Of a stretch of 41,495 nt of DNA, positions 16,659 through 24,595 are shown one piece after another. The position numbers and the translations under genes are program-made. The stretch covers positions 1 to 41,495 of the forward strand of contig SBEK01000009.1 in NCBI GenBank assembly GCA_009668925.1, written 5' to 3'. Positions within the stretch are counted from its first letter, which is position 1. Every line of letters starts with the position of its first letter. The notes under the pieces were generated by a model. That model was not told where the DNA came from. It saw only the letters and a program-made list of their open reading frames with translations, and did no database searches. The DNA is from Deltaproteobacteria bacterium (lineage in GTDB: Bacteria > Desulfobacterota > Syntrophia > Syntrophales > Smithellaceae).

Positions 16659-17741
16659 ATGGCAAAAATAGACGCCTTTTTTCAATTGATGCACGATCAA
16701 AAAGCATCCGACCTTCATCTGGTCTCCGGCCAGCAGCCGGCCATTCGTATTCGCGGGGAGATTGAACGGATTAAATATGATATTCTCAACAATGATTCGC
16801 TGAAGCTTCTGCTCTATGAAATCACGCCGGAGCACAAGATCAAGCATTTTGAAGAAACGGGCGATGTTGATTTCGCCTATGAAATTCCCGGTCTGGCACG
16901 CTACCGCGCCAACTTTTTTCAACAAAAATACGGGATTGCGGCCGTGTTTCGAGAGATTCCCGACAAGATCGCCACGTGCGGGGAGTTGGGGATGCCGTCC
17001 GTCGTATCCAAGCTGGCGATGCTGCCGCGGGGTCTTGTTCTGGTAACGGGGCCCACCGGAAGCGGTAAATCGACGACGCTCGCCGCGATTATCGATGAGG
17101 CGAACCGCCTGCGCAAAGACCATATCATCACGATTGAAGATCCGATCGAATTCGTCCACGAGAGCCGGAACTGCATCGTCAATCATCGAGAAGTCGGGAT
17201 TCACACGAAAACTTTTTCCAACGCGCTGCGCGGCGCACTGCGCGAAGATCCGGACATCATTATGGTCGGCGAAATGCGCGATCTGGAAACAACGGCGCTG
17301 GCGGTCGAAGCCGCATCCACCGGGCATCTGGTATTCGCCACCGTCCACACGACAAGCGCCGTCAAGACCGTTGACCGTGTCGTCGAAATATTTCCCGAAG
17401 CGGAACAATTGCAGATCCGCTCTACGCTGGCGGACGGACTCCGGGCCGTCATCTCCCAGGTGATCTTCAAGAGAGCGGATATCCGGGCGCGCTGTGTCGC
17501 CCTCGAAATTCTTATCGCCACGCCGGCCGTGCGCAACCTGATCCGGGAGCAAAAGACATATCAGATCCCGTCCATGATCCAGACGGGCAAAAAATACGGC
17601 ATGCAGCTTTTGGACGACAGCATCATGGAACTCTACAACCGGGGCTGGATCAGTGGAGAAGATGCCTATATGAAAGCGAACGACAAGGGAAGATTCCGTT
17701 CGCTTCTGAAACATCCGCCGACAGACTTTACCGAAGCCTAG
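16659..17741 (+). CDS. pilT: Type IV pilus retraction ATPase PilT
   Basis: Hexameric secretion-superfamily ATPase at the inner-membrane base of the type IV pilus; it powers pilus disassembly and twitching. Residues ~1-100 are the PAS-like N-terminal domain. The RecA-like domain shows Walker A GPTGSGKST (131-139), the Asp box TIEDPIEF, Walker B GEMRDLET and the His box TGHLVFATVHT. The PilT-specific motif appears as AVRNLIRE (290-297), close to the canonical AIRNLIRE, which separates it from PilB and PilU. The ribosome site is CACGGGAGC. It is the first gene of a three-gene operon (pilT, pilU-like, receiver-like); PilB and PilC are not encoded nearby. Confidence 0.95.
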   Translation: MAKIDAFFQLMHDQKASDLHLVSGQQPAIRIRGEIERIKYDILNNDSLKLLLYEITPEHKIKHFEETGDVDFAYEIPGLARYRANFFQQKYGIAAVFREIPDKIATCGELGMPSVVSKLAMLPRGLVLVTGPTGSGKSTTLAAIIDEANRLRKDHIITIEDPIEFVHESRNCIVNHREVGIHTKTFSNALRGALREDPDIIMVGEMRDLETTALAVEAASTGHLVFATVHTTSAVKTVDRVVEIFPEAEQLQIRSTLADGLRAVISQVIFKRADIRARCVALEILIATPAVRNLIREQKTYQIPSMIQTGKKYGMQLLDDSIMELYNRGWISGEDAYMKANDKGRFRSLLKHPPTDFTEA

Positions 17742-17752
17742 AGAGGATTCTT

Positions 17753-18937
17753 ATGAGAAAACCGGAAATCGACCATATTCTGATCAAAATGCTGGAATCC
17801 AACGCCAACATTTCCGACGTAATCCTGACCGTCGATAAGCCGTTTCAGGTGGAGGCCGCCGGCATCCTTTTGCCGGTGGATTTCGAACCGCACTTCGAAA
17901 AGCTGACGCCGTTTCAGACGGAGGTCTTTGCTCTGAATCTGATTAATCAGGATCGCCGGCTGATGGATGCGCTCATCAACGAAGGGTCGTGCGACTTGTC
18001 CTACGAATTGCCGGGCATCGCCCGCTTCCGCGTGAATATTTTTTCGCAGCGCGGCCAGTATTCTATTGTTTTGAGAAAACTCGAAACGCAGATCCCGTCA
18101 TTCGCCGAATTGGGTCTTCCGGAAGCCTACCGCCGTGTCGCCGCGGAGAAGAACGGCATTGTTCTGGTCACGGGCGCAACCGGTTCCGGTAAAACAACCT
18201 CGCTTGCCGCCGTCATCAATGACATCAACGAAAAGAACCCGATTCATATCATTACCCTGGAAGATCCTATTGAATACACGCATACGCAGAAAAAGGCGAC
18301 CGTCAATCAGCGGGAACTGGGCAAAGACTTCGATTCGTTTGCGAGCGGGCTGCGGGCCGCCCTGCGCCAGGCGCCCAAAGTGATTCTCGTGGGCGAAATG
18401 CGCGATCGGGAATCTATTGAAATCGCGCTGAACGCCTCGGAAACAGGCCATCTTGTTTTAAGCACCCTGCATACGACCGACGCCGGCCAGACCATTAACC
18501 GGGTTCTGGGCATGTTTTCGATTGATGAAGAAAATCAGATTCGAACTCGGCTTGCCGATTCGCTGCGCTGGATTATTTGTCAGCGGCTGCTGCCCAAGGT
18601 CGGCGGCGGCCGGGTTGCCGCCTTCGAAGCACTCGGGACGTCTCTGCGGGTCAAAGACCTCATTCTTCACGGTGAAAAGGAAGGCAAAAACTTTGAAGAT
18701 ATTATCCAGCAGGGTCGGGCCTTCGGCATGGTCGCCTTTGATAACAGCATCATCGAGCTCTATGAGAAAGGGCTTATCACCGAAGACACGGCAAAGGCTT
18801 ATGCGTCCAATCGTTCGAATGTCGGGCGCGGGATCGATGCCATTAAGAATGCCCGCGGCGAAAAGACGACGGATCTGGGCAAACTGGAGGTCGATCGATC
18901 TTACGGCAATAAAAGCGGAGAAAATATCTGGGGCTAG
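17753..18937 (+). CDS. PilT paralogue, PilU-like retraction ATPase
   Basis: Second secretion ATPase of the PilT/PilU group, 394 residues, 11 bases after pilT. Walker A is GATGSGKTT (141-149), with the Asp box TLEDPIEYTH, Walker B GEMRDRES and the His box TGHLVLSTLHTTDA intact, so it should hydrolyse ATP. The AIRNLIRE motif is absent; the region reads RVKDLILHGEKEGK, resembling PilU. In characterised systems PilU assists PilT under load and cannot retract pili alone; applying that here is inference. The ~50-residue C-terminal tail is hydrophilic and rich in Gly, Lys and Asn, without recognised domains. Confidence 0.9.
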   Translation: MRKPEIDHILIKMLESNANISDVILTVDKPFQVEAAGILLPVDFEPHFEKLTPFQTEVFALNLINQDRRLMDALINEGSCDLSYELPGIARFRVNIFSQRGQYSIVLRKLETQIPSFAELGLPEAYRRVAAEKNGIVLVTGATGSGKTTSLAAVINDINEKNPIHIITLEDPIEYTHTQKKATVNQRELGKDFDSFASGLRAALRQAPKVILVGEMRDRESIEIALNASETGHLVLSTLHTTDAGQTINRVLGMFSIDEENQIRTRLADSLRWIICQRLLPKVGGGRVAAFEALGTSLRVKDLILHGEKEGKNFEDIIQQGRAFGMVAFDNSIIELYEKGLITEDTAKAYASNRSNVGRGIDAIKNARGEKTTDLGKLEVDRSYGNKSGENIWG

Positions 18938-18979
18938 AGGCAGAGTCCTTTTTCCGGACGGATCAGCAAGGAGATATCC

Positions 18980-19486
18980 ATGGCAGAAGAGAAACCCAGA
19001 CCGGGTGTTAAAATGGCATCAGAAGGAATAGACTATTCAGGCAGACCTTTCGGGCACATCATGCCGGATGCGGACACGGCGATGATCTGTGAACAGGACC
19101 CCATCATCCGGGACAAGATCGTATCGGAACTCAAGAAAATGGGGTTTTTGACGGCCCAGCCGGCTTCTTACAAAGAAGCCCTGAAGCACATGCGTTTTCA
19201 TCTTTTCAATGTGATTGTCATTGCCGAGGATTTTGATACGGGTGTCTGGGATACCAACAACGTCTTGCGCTATCTGGAAAACCTGAATATGGCCGTCCGC
19301 AGAAAGATCTTTGTCGCCCTTGTCAGCTCCACGATGACGACGATGGACAACCTGGAAACATATAACAAGAGTGTTAATCTTTTGATCAACAAGCGGGACG
19401 TCGGCTCGGTGGAAAAAATCATGCGCCAGGCGATGGCGGAGCACGAAGATTTCTATCACGTCTTTAAGGAAAAAATTCAGAAGTAA
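18980..19486 (+). CDS. Receiver-like protein without phosphoacceptor, in pil operon
   Basis: Protein of 168 residues, third gene of the pil operon, with a good ribosome site (AAGGAG). After a ~30-residue disordered start, the pattern resembles a CheY-like fold: a first strand AMICEQDP followed by helix IIRDKIVSELKKMGF, then a third strand NVIVIAEDFD. The acidic pair reads Glu-Gln-Asp and the position equivalent to the phosphoacceptor is Ala (VIVIAED), so ordinary phosphorylation is unlikely, although nearby Glu-Asp leaves some doubt. The place of the conserved Lys is unclear. A role as a protein-binding partner of the retraction ATPases is inferred from position only. I do not recognise a named family. 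Confidence 0.7.
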   Translation: MAEEKPRPGVKMASEGIDYSGRPFGHIMPDADTAMICEQDPIIRDKIVSELKKMGFLTAQPASYKEALKHMRFHLFNVIVIAEDFDTGVWDTNNVLRYLENLNMAVRRKIFVALVSSTMTTMDNLETYNKSVNLLINKRDVGSVEKIMRQAMAEHEDFYHVFKEKIQK

Positions 19487-19584
19487 CGCGCACCCGAATG
19501 CGCTGGAGACGGTTTGCCGGTGTTCGACCGGTGGCGTCAAGATGACGGGAGCGGTGTGCCTGCAAAGATCACCGACTATTGGGT

Positions 19585-20499
19585 TTAGCCCCGGGAAGGC
19601 GTCCGGCCCGAGGCTATGTAAGCTGCTTCCAGATGGCGGCGGCAGGGCGCCGATTCATCGAAGGCCAGAGCGGCTTCAAACGCTTTGGCCGCATCGGCAA
19701 ATAATTCCGCTTTCATCAGGCTATGGCCCAGCCGGTTGAAATAGGCCGCCGCAAAAGGACGATTATAGAGGCAGGCCTTTTCGTATTCGGCAAAAGCACC
19801 GTCCGGCTCCCTGAGCGCGACCAGAATGTCTCCCAGAAAACAATAATACAGGCTGTTTTGCGGAGCAAGGGTCAGACACTCCGCCATCAGTCTTCTGGCC
19901 GTTGTGAGGCGGCCTCCCCGGAGACACAAATCGGCGGCCTGAAGAAGATAACGATCCGCTTCTTCGGGATCAAGGAGACCCGCCTGCCGGTAAGCCTCTT
20001 CGCCGGCTTCAATTTTTTGCGAAGCGAGCAGAGCTTCCCCCAGCCGGCAGTAATACGCGGGATTGTCCGCTTCCAGTACCGTCAGCCGATGAAAGACAGC
20101 ACAGGCCTTTTCGTTGTCGCCGGCCAGAAGATAGGCTTTGCCCAGTTCTTCGAGTATCCCGACGTCCTCAGGCTGGACACCGGCAACTTTTTCGCAAAGC
20201 CGCACAAGTTTTTCAGTGGCGCCCTCCTGCTTGTAGATCCGCACCAGCTCATCGTACGCAAAGCCGGTAAAGATTCTGCGTTGCAGCTCCTGATCCAGCA
20301 GGATTTCCCAGTAGTGGACCGAACGCTCCTTGTCGCCGCTGTCCCAGAAAGCCCAGGCCAGACGAAGCAGCACCGATTCGTCCCCGGGACGAACCGTGTG
20401 GATCTCTTCCAGTCCGGCAATAGCCTCGGGATATTTTCCCTGCCTCAAGAGGCGGTCGGCCAAGTCCAACTTGTCCGCCATGTCGTTGGTTTCAGTCAT
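19585..20499 (-). CDS. Tetratricopeptide-repeat protein
   Basis: Soluble protein of about 304 residues built almost wholly of TPR-like helix pairs, for example LLRQGKYPEAIAGLEEI, KAYLLAGDNEKACAVFHRL, RLGEALLASQKIEAGEEAY and LGHSLMKAELFADAAKAFE. There is no signal peptide, membrane segment or catalytic domain. TPR proteins act as scaffolds; the partner is unknown. The start is uncertain: ATG at 20499 or ATG at 20481, neither with a clear ribosome site. The first lies 5 bases beyond the T tract of the terminator of the upstream HesB-like gene, so the message either reads through that terminator or starts very close to the codon. Confidence 0.82.
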   Translation of the reverse strand: MTETNDMADKLDLADRLLRQGKYPEAIAGLEEIHTVRPGDESVLLRLAWAFWDSGDKERSVHYWEILLDQELQRRIFTGFAYDELVRIYKQEGATEKLVRLCEKVAGVQPEDVGILEELGKAYLLAGDNEKACAVFHRLTVLEADNPAYYCRLGEALLASQKIEAGEEAYRQAGLLDPEEADRYLLQAADLCLRGGRLTTARRLMAECLTLAPQNSLYYCFLGDILVALREPDGAFAEYEKACLYNRPFAAAYFNRLGHSLMKAELFADAAKAFEAALAFDESAPCRRHLEAAYIASGRTPSRG

Positions 20500-20504
20500 A
20501 GGAC

Positions 20505-20532
20505 AAAAAAAAGGGGGAGAAGAGTCTCCCCC
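20505..20532 (-). terminator. Intrinsic terminator after the HesB-like selenoprotein gene
   Basis: On the minus strand a perfect 8-bp stem GGGGGAGA/TCTCCCCC with loop CTCT is followed by eight T (20505-20512). It lies 8 bases after the stop codon. Confidence 0.88.
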
Positions 20533-20540
20533 GATGGGTT

Positions 20541-20852
20541 TCAGCAACTGCAGGAACCGCAACCGCCGCCTTCCTGAGAGAGGTTGGACGTTAATTTAAA
20601 GCCCGCTCCCTGAGGGGTGGTGATAAAATCGACATTGATGGGTTGAGCTTGATTCAACAAATCTTTGTCGATGACAAATTTTGTTCCTTTTTCTTCAATC
20701 ACTTCGTCTTCATTCCTCGGCTCGTCCAGAGCCATGCCCAAAGAGGGCCCGGATCACCCGATAGACATCGTGATGCGGATGGCCGCATCCGTGTTCTTAT
20801 CCTTGAGAAAATCCTTAATAACCTCCGAGGCTTTGTCTGTTACTGTCAGCAT
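20541..20852 (-). CDS. HesB/IscA-like selenoprotein (in-frame TGA read as selenocysteine)
   Basis: Small HesB/IscA-type protein, 103 residues when the TGA at 20754-20756 is read through. The ATG at 20852 has the ribosome site AAAGGAG. The frame then runs 32 codons to GTMSIG-type sequence ending ...TMSIG, meets TGA, and continues in the same frame with SGPSLGMALDEP to the C-terminal GGGCGSCSC. In this family the site is normally Cys in a GCSGPSLG context, so selenocysteine 33 replaces the first of three conserved metal-binding cysteines; the other two are in the CGSCSC tail. A hairpin fitting a bacterial SECIS follows the TGA. HesB-like selenoproteins are a known rare family. A conventional reading gives a broken gene: a 32-residue fragment plus a 66-residue internal frame from 20741. 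Probable role: Fe-S or metal/thiol chemistry. Confidence 0.85.
20719..20733 (-). promoter_or_regulatory. Candidate bacterial SECIS hairpin
   Basis: In the mRNA, bases 21-35 after the UGA form GGCUC-UGGAC-GAGCC: a perfect 5-bp stem with a 5-base loop carrying G at its second and third positions. Bases 8-11 (CCUC) can pair with 36-39 (GAGG) to extend it across a 9-base bulge. Distance and loop G agree with the general bacterial SECIS pattern recognised by SelB. The coordinates give the inner hairpin only. Confidence 0.6.
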
Positions 20853-20900
20853 ATATCCATTCTCCTTTGGCGATGTCTTGGCGACACCAATCTTTACCGT

Positions 20901-20928
20901 AACTTATCCATATTTGGCCTGTTGTCAA
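20901..20928 (-). promoter_or_regulatory. Possible promoter of the HesB-like gene
   Basis: On the minus strand TTGACA (20923-20928) and TAAGTT (20901-20906) are 16 bases apart. The -35 is perfect and the -10 is weak. It would give a leader of about 40 bases. Confidence 0.4.
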
Positions 20929-20991
20929 TTACAATTTCGCCGCCTAATTCAAGTTACCGTATTTACTTATTAAATGATAAATTTGTTTCTG

Positions 20992-21021
20992 TTGACAATG
21001 CCCGCGTATCTTGTTTATGAT
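20992..21021 (+). promoter_or_regulatory. Sigma-70-type promoter of the transglutaminase-like gene
   Basis: TTGACA at 20992-20997 and TATGAT at 21016-21021, spacer 18 bases. The expected start is about 30 bases before the ATG at 21057, with AAGGGAGA as ribosome site. Confidence 0.6.
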
Positions 21022-21056
21022 TTCGGCGATCAAATATCCGACAAGGGAGACTTCTG

Positions 21057-22757
21057 ATGAATATCATTAAGGCCGCCTTCTTATCCCTGATGCTGTTAGC
21101 AGCCATTTCCGCGCCGGCGGAAAATTTTACCGTCAAAGGGAATATGGCATCTACCATCCGTTATCAGTTGCAGCATCAGATTACGGCCGGAGATGCGATG
21201 CAAAAATTGATGCTGAGCTTCGTCGTTCCGGAAAGTTTTGACTCCCCCACCTACCGGCAATCAATCACGAATTTCAAAATCACTTTTTCGCCGCCGGCCC
21301 AGGAGCAGTCGACCAGCACGGATGCGCGGGGCAACAAGACGATCCTGGCGACGTGGCATCGTGTACCCTCCGTCATTGATGCCGTTGTGTCTTTTGATGC
21401 CCAGACCAATACCGGCCTCAAGGCCCTGGAAACGCATGCACCTTTTCCGCTCGCCGACGTGCCGGATCACCTGAAAGTTTATCTGCAGGCATCCGAGCAG
21501 GTTCAGACGCAGGACCCGGCCGTCCGGGAACTGGCCCGGCAATTGACCCGCGATGTCAAAACCCAGTTTGACGCCGTGCAGAGGGTGGTAAGCTGGGTCG
21601 TTGATCACGTCCGATATGTCAATCCTCCCGAGCAGTATGACGCACTTTATTCTCTCAGCACCGGCAAGGGAAACTGCCAGAATTTTTCCCATCTGGCCGC
21701 CGCGCTTTTGCGCAACGTCGGCATCCCCGTAAGAATTGTGAACGGCGTCACGATGAATCAGCCGTTCGATGTGGTCTGGGAAAAGGGAACCCTGACCTTT
21801 AAGATGGGGCAGGGCAGGCATTCCTGGGTAGAGGTCTGGTTCCCCGATCTGGGCTGGGTTCCCTATGATCCGCAAAATACGCAGTTCTTTGTTTCCAACC
21901 GGTTTGTCCGTATCGAAGTCGGCGTGGATAACAACGAAACAAAAAACGATGGTCTGGTCCGCTGGGCTCAGAGTGCGGAGGCGCGCAATAAACCGAAACT
22001 TCAGGAATCCATCGATGCAAGATTCCTGACGGATTCGACGAAAGTGCTGGCCTCCCGGCAGAATTACGGTCCAAAGAATCTGCTTTTGGGGCCGAATGTC
22101 CAGGCGCAGTTCAAAAAGATCGAAACTCCGCCTCCACCGCCCCCTCCCGTGATTATTCCGCCGGAGATCAAGAAGGAACTGCGCTATGATGTTCCGTTCG
22201 TATTCGGCAATCTGGTCTTTCCGGAAAATATCGACTTTGCCTTTCCCCGCGTGACGAAGGCCAAAGGCAAGGGCGCCTTCGAGATGTCCCGCAATTTCCT
22301 GGTCGAGACTGCGGAATACGTCACGACGAACGCGACGCAGTACGCTCAGGTTGTGGAATTGACCAAACCGGTAACGCTTCATAAGGTGGGACTGGCGCTG
22401 CATAAATTCGGCGGCGAGGGCTGGCTGTGGGTCGATGTGTTTAAAGACGATAACGGACGCCCCGGCGAGCCGTTGTGTACGACGCAGATGATGAGTCTGG
22501 ACGATATTTCCGCAAAGCCCGGTTACCGCTGGGCAAACTTTACGTTTGCCGATAAGGAAAGACCGGTCCTGATGCCCGGCGCTTACTGGATTGCGCTGGG
22601 TTTTTCCGGTACGCCGATCGTCAATTGGTTTTATACCTACGGCAAACCGGTCGGACCGGTTTACGGCACCCGGTACAAGAGCGTTTTTGCCGAGGGCTGG
22701 AGTGGAGCTCTCAATTATGAATTCAATTACCGGGTTGTAGGGATGACGGTGAAGTGA
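21057..22757 (+). CDS. Secreted transglutaminase-like (papain-fold) protein
   Basis: Exported protein of 566 residues with a signal peptide (residues 1-21, ending ISAPA). The transglutaminase-like core at ~165-275 keeps the full triad: Cys207 (GKGNCQNF), His255 (GRHSWVEVW) and Asp271 (VPYDPQNT), so it should be an active cysteine protease, amidase or crosslinker. A run of seven prolines near residue 360 links it to a ~200-residue C-terminal domain rich in aromatic beta-strand sequence (GEGWLWVDVFKD, PGAYWIALGF) that looks like a jelly-roll binding module; I cannot name it with certainty. It is a single gene with its own promoter. The substrate, probably envelope or extracellular protein or peptidoglycan peptide, is not shown. 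Confidence 0.85.
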   Translation: MNIIKAAFLSLMLLAAISAPAENFTVKGNMASTIRYQLQHQITAGDAMQKLMLSFVVPESFDSPTYRQSITNFKITFSPPAQEQSTSTDARGNKTILATWHRVPSVIDAVVSFDAQTNTGLKALETHAPFPLADVPDHLKVYLQASEQVQTQDPAVRELARQLTRDVKTQFDAVQRVVSWVVDHVRYVNPPEQYDALYSLSTGKGNCQNFSHLAAALLRNVGIPVRIVNGVTMNQPFDVVWEKGTLTFKMGQGRHSWVEVWFPDLGWVPYDPQNTQFFVSNRFVRIEVGVDNNETKNDGLVRWAQSAEARNKPKLQESIDARFLTDSTKVLASRQNYGPKNLLLGPNVQAQFKKIETPPPPPPPVIIPPEIKKELRYDVPFVFGNLVFPENIDFAFPRVTKAKGKGAFEMSRNFLVETAEYVTTNATQYAQVVELTKPVTLHKVGLALHKFGGEGWLWVDVFKDDNGRPGEPLCTTQMMSLDDISAKPGYRWANFTFADKERPVLMPGAYWIALGFSGTPIVNWFYTYGKPVGPVYGTRYKSVFAEGWSGALNYEFNYRVVGMTVK

Positions 22758-22847
22758 GCGTTTCCGGCTCACGCGGGGCGCTGCCGGCAAACCGGTGAAT
22801 CATGCCTGGATAAGCTGATGCGCTTACGGTCCGATACGTTCGCCGGG

Positions 22848-23411
22848 TCAGGCATCGCTGCCGGTTTCCGCGGCGATCGACTTTCTGGCCCGTTCCAGCG
22901 TCTCGTCAAAGTATTGCTCGAGTTTATCGTTGGCGCCCCGCAGACCGTCAATGACGGCCCGGGCCCAGTTCAGGTAGTCGAGCCTTCTTTCCCGCGGCCA
23001 GTGACCAGGCGGCGCGCAGGCGATATCGCGGACGTTGCAGATCTTATCCGCCAGCTTGATCTCCTGGGCCCCTCGCGACAGATGAGGCGAGTGGATGATC
23101 TGGTTTTGTTTCCTTTCCTGTTTGGGCAGGCTTTTATCATCGCTCACTTCCTTGACCAGCGCCAGAACCGCGTTGCCGAAGTTCAGACGGATCTCTTCCG
23201 GGGTCGTGTCCGTGTCTTCAAGGGTATCGTGAAGAAGGGCGCCGATGATGGTGGTCACATCGTAAACCTCGCCGATCATCCATAAGATATTGGCGACTTC
23301 AATAGGGTGGTTGATGTAGGGTGAAGCGGCTGTATCTTTTCTTCTCTGATGCCGGTGTTTTTCTGCGGAAAAATTCAGGGCTTTTAAAAACAGGGTCAGA
23401 TCGGTTCTCAA
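22848..23411 (-). CDS. MESH1-like HD-domain hydrolase (RelA/SpoT hydrolase family)
   Basis: Stand-alone HD-domain protein of ~187 residues resembling the hydrolase half of SpoT and the small enzyme MESH1, which remove the 3'-diphosphate of (p)ppGpp or the 2'/3' phosphate of NADPH. Family motifs: AEKHRHQRRKD, SPYINHPIEVA, the metal-binding GALLHDTLEDT and EIKLADKICNVRD. There is no synthetase, TGS or ACT domain. I place the start at TTG 23411 because AAAGGAGG ends 5 bases before it; an in-frame ATG at 23438 lacks a ribosome site and would add nine residues. A regulatory role in the stringent response is inferred. Confidence 0.88.
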   Translation of the reverse strand: MRTDLTLFLKALNFSAEKHRHQRRKDTAASPYINHPIEVANILWMIGEVYDVTTIIGALLHDTLEDTDTTPEEIRLNFGNAVLALVKEVSDDKSLPKQERKQNQIIHSPHLSRGAQEIKLADKICNVRDIACAPPGHWPRERRLDYLNWARAVIDGLRGANDKLEQYFDETLERARKSIAAETGSDA

Positions 23412-23540
23412 ACAGGCCTCCTTTAAGGGCCGGATCATACCACAGCTCGGGTCCCGGGCACAAATAAAGTCTCGGGCCTCCTTTGAGATTGTTGGGGATA
23501 TGTGTTAAACATCTCTCGCGTTTTTTAAGACCTGATCAGG

Positions 23541-24467
23541 ATGAATGAGGCGGGCAGGATCATGCCGGACAGCAAGAGAATTATTTTTGAAAAACCCGAT
23601 ATCGCACTTCTGCGAAAAGATCATACCGTCTTCGACATGCATTTTCACACGTGTTATACCGATGGCCGCGATGCGATCCCGAGGATTGCCGCGCGGGCGC
23701 GCGCCCTGGGAATCGGGATTGCCGTGACGGATCACAACGATATCCGGGGTGCCTTGGAAATGGATAAATACAAAGATGTGCCCAGCATTCCCGGGATTGA
23801 AATTACGTCGCGGGAAGGCACGCATATCCTGGTGTATTTTGACCAGACCCGGCATCTGAAAAAATTCTATAACAAGTACGTTTTGCCGCACCTGGGGGCG
23901 ACCGTCATGAGTTCAACGGGGCTCTGTATGGAAGAAATTGTGTACTGCGCGAAGCTTTTTCCCGCCGTAACGATCTTCCCTCACCCATACTGCGTAGCCT
24001 ATACCGGCATTTGCAATCTCAATTTTGACGAATTCCGCCTGCGGCGTCTTCTGGAAGCGGTCGACGGTTTGGAAGTCATCAATGCCGAAAATGTTCACCG
24101 CTGGAATCGGCAATGCGCCCGTCTGGGGCTGCAATTGGGCAAAGCCATCACCGGCGGCAGCGACGGTCATTCGCTGCACCACATGGGCAAAGTCGTGACC
24201 TATGCGGCGTGTGAAAAATCGGGTCCGGCGATGCTGGATGCGGTGAGAAACGGAGGCGCCTGCGTCATCGGGAAAGAAATCAATCTGTTTAGCAAGGTCG
24301 CCTCGAGCGGCGCCAAACTGAATGTCCCAGCCGCCGTTTACCCGGACCGTCTGGGAAAAAATATCCGATACAGCTACCGCGCTATTCATGTCCAATCCGT
24401 GCTCATCCGGCAGCGGTTGAAACTGCGCTTCTATAAACGCCGGCGCAGACAGGATTCTATTATTTAG
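23541..24467 (+). CDS. PHP-domain phosphoesterase
   Basis: Metal-dependent hydrolase of the polymerase-and-histidinol-phosphatase fold, 308 residues. Metal ligands are recognisable: DMHFHTCYTDG, VTDHNDI, PGIEITSREG, FPHPY and GGSDGHSLHHMG. Related proteins include the trinuclear phosphoesterase YciV/RnaAM-type enzymes that act on 3',5'-nucleoside bisphosphate or oligonucleotides, but the substrate here is open. The last ~50 residues are strongly basic (RFYKRRRRQ), which could bind RNA or membrane. The start may be ATG 23541 or ATG 23562; neither has a textbook ribosome site. It converges with the DNA glycosylase gene across a 128-base gap without a clear terminator. Confidence 0.82.
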   Translation: MNEAGRIMPDSKRIIFEKPDIALLRKDHTVFDMHFHTCYTDGRDAIPRIAARARALGIGIAVTDHNDIRGALEMDKYKDVPSIPGIEITSREGTHILVYFDQTRHLKKFYNKYVLPHLGATVMSSTGLCMEEIVYCAKLFPAVTIFPHPYCVAYTGICNLNFDEFRLRRLLEAVDGLEVINAENVHRWNRQCARLGLQLGKAITGGSDGHSLHHMGKVVTYAACEKSGPAMLDAVRNGGACVIGKEINLFSKVASSGAKLNVPAAVYPDRLGKNIRYSYRAIHVQSVLIRQRLKLRFYKRRRRQDSII

Positions 24468-24595
24468 CCGATATGTGATCCATTACCCGATGCTCTGCCG
24501 GTAATGAATGACCTGCCGGCCGTGAATGAGCCATCTTCTCCGGCGGCGGGAATGGCTGCAGCTTGACGAGAGAAACTCGAGAACAGTTTGATGGA

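Noticed and set aside
19495..19560. Hairpin CCGGT-GTTCG-ACCGG after the pil operon
   Set aside because: Only 5 bp and no T tract follows, so I do not call a terminator.
20541..20741. 66-residue protein starting at TTG 20741
   Set aside because: It is the part of the HesB-like selenoprotein after the in-frame TGA; homology and the ribosome site place the true start at 20852.
20754..20756. TGA as a nonsense mutation or sequencing error in a pseudogene
   Set aside because: Frame and family motifs continue on both sides, the site is the conserved Cys position, and a fitting hairpin follows. It remains the main alternative.
21261..22790. 509-codon minus-strand frame
   Set aside because: Antisense to the transglutaminase-like gene, whose triad and signal peptide show the real coding strand.
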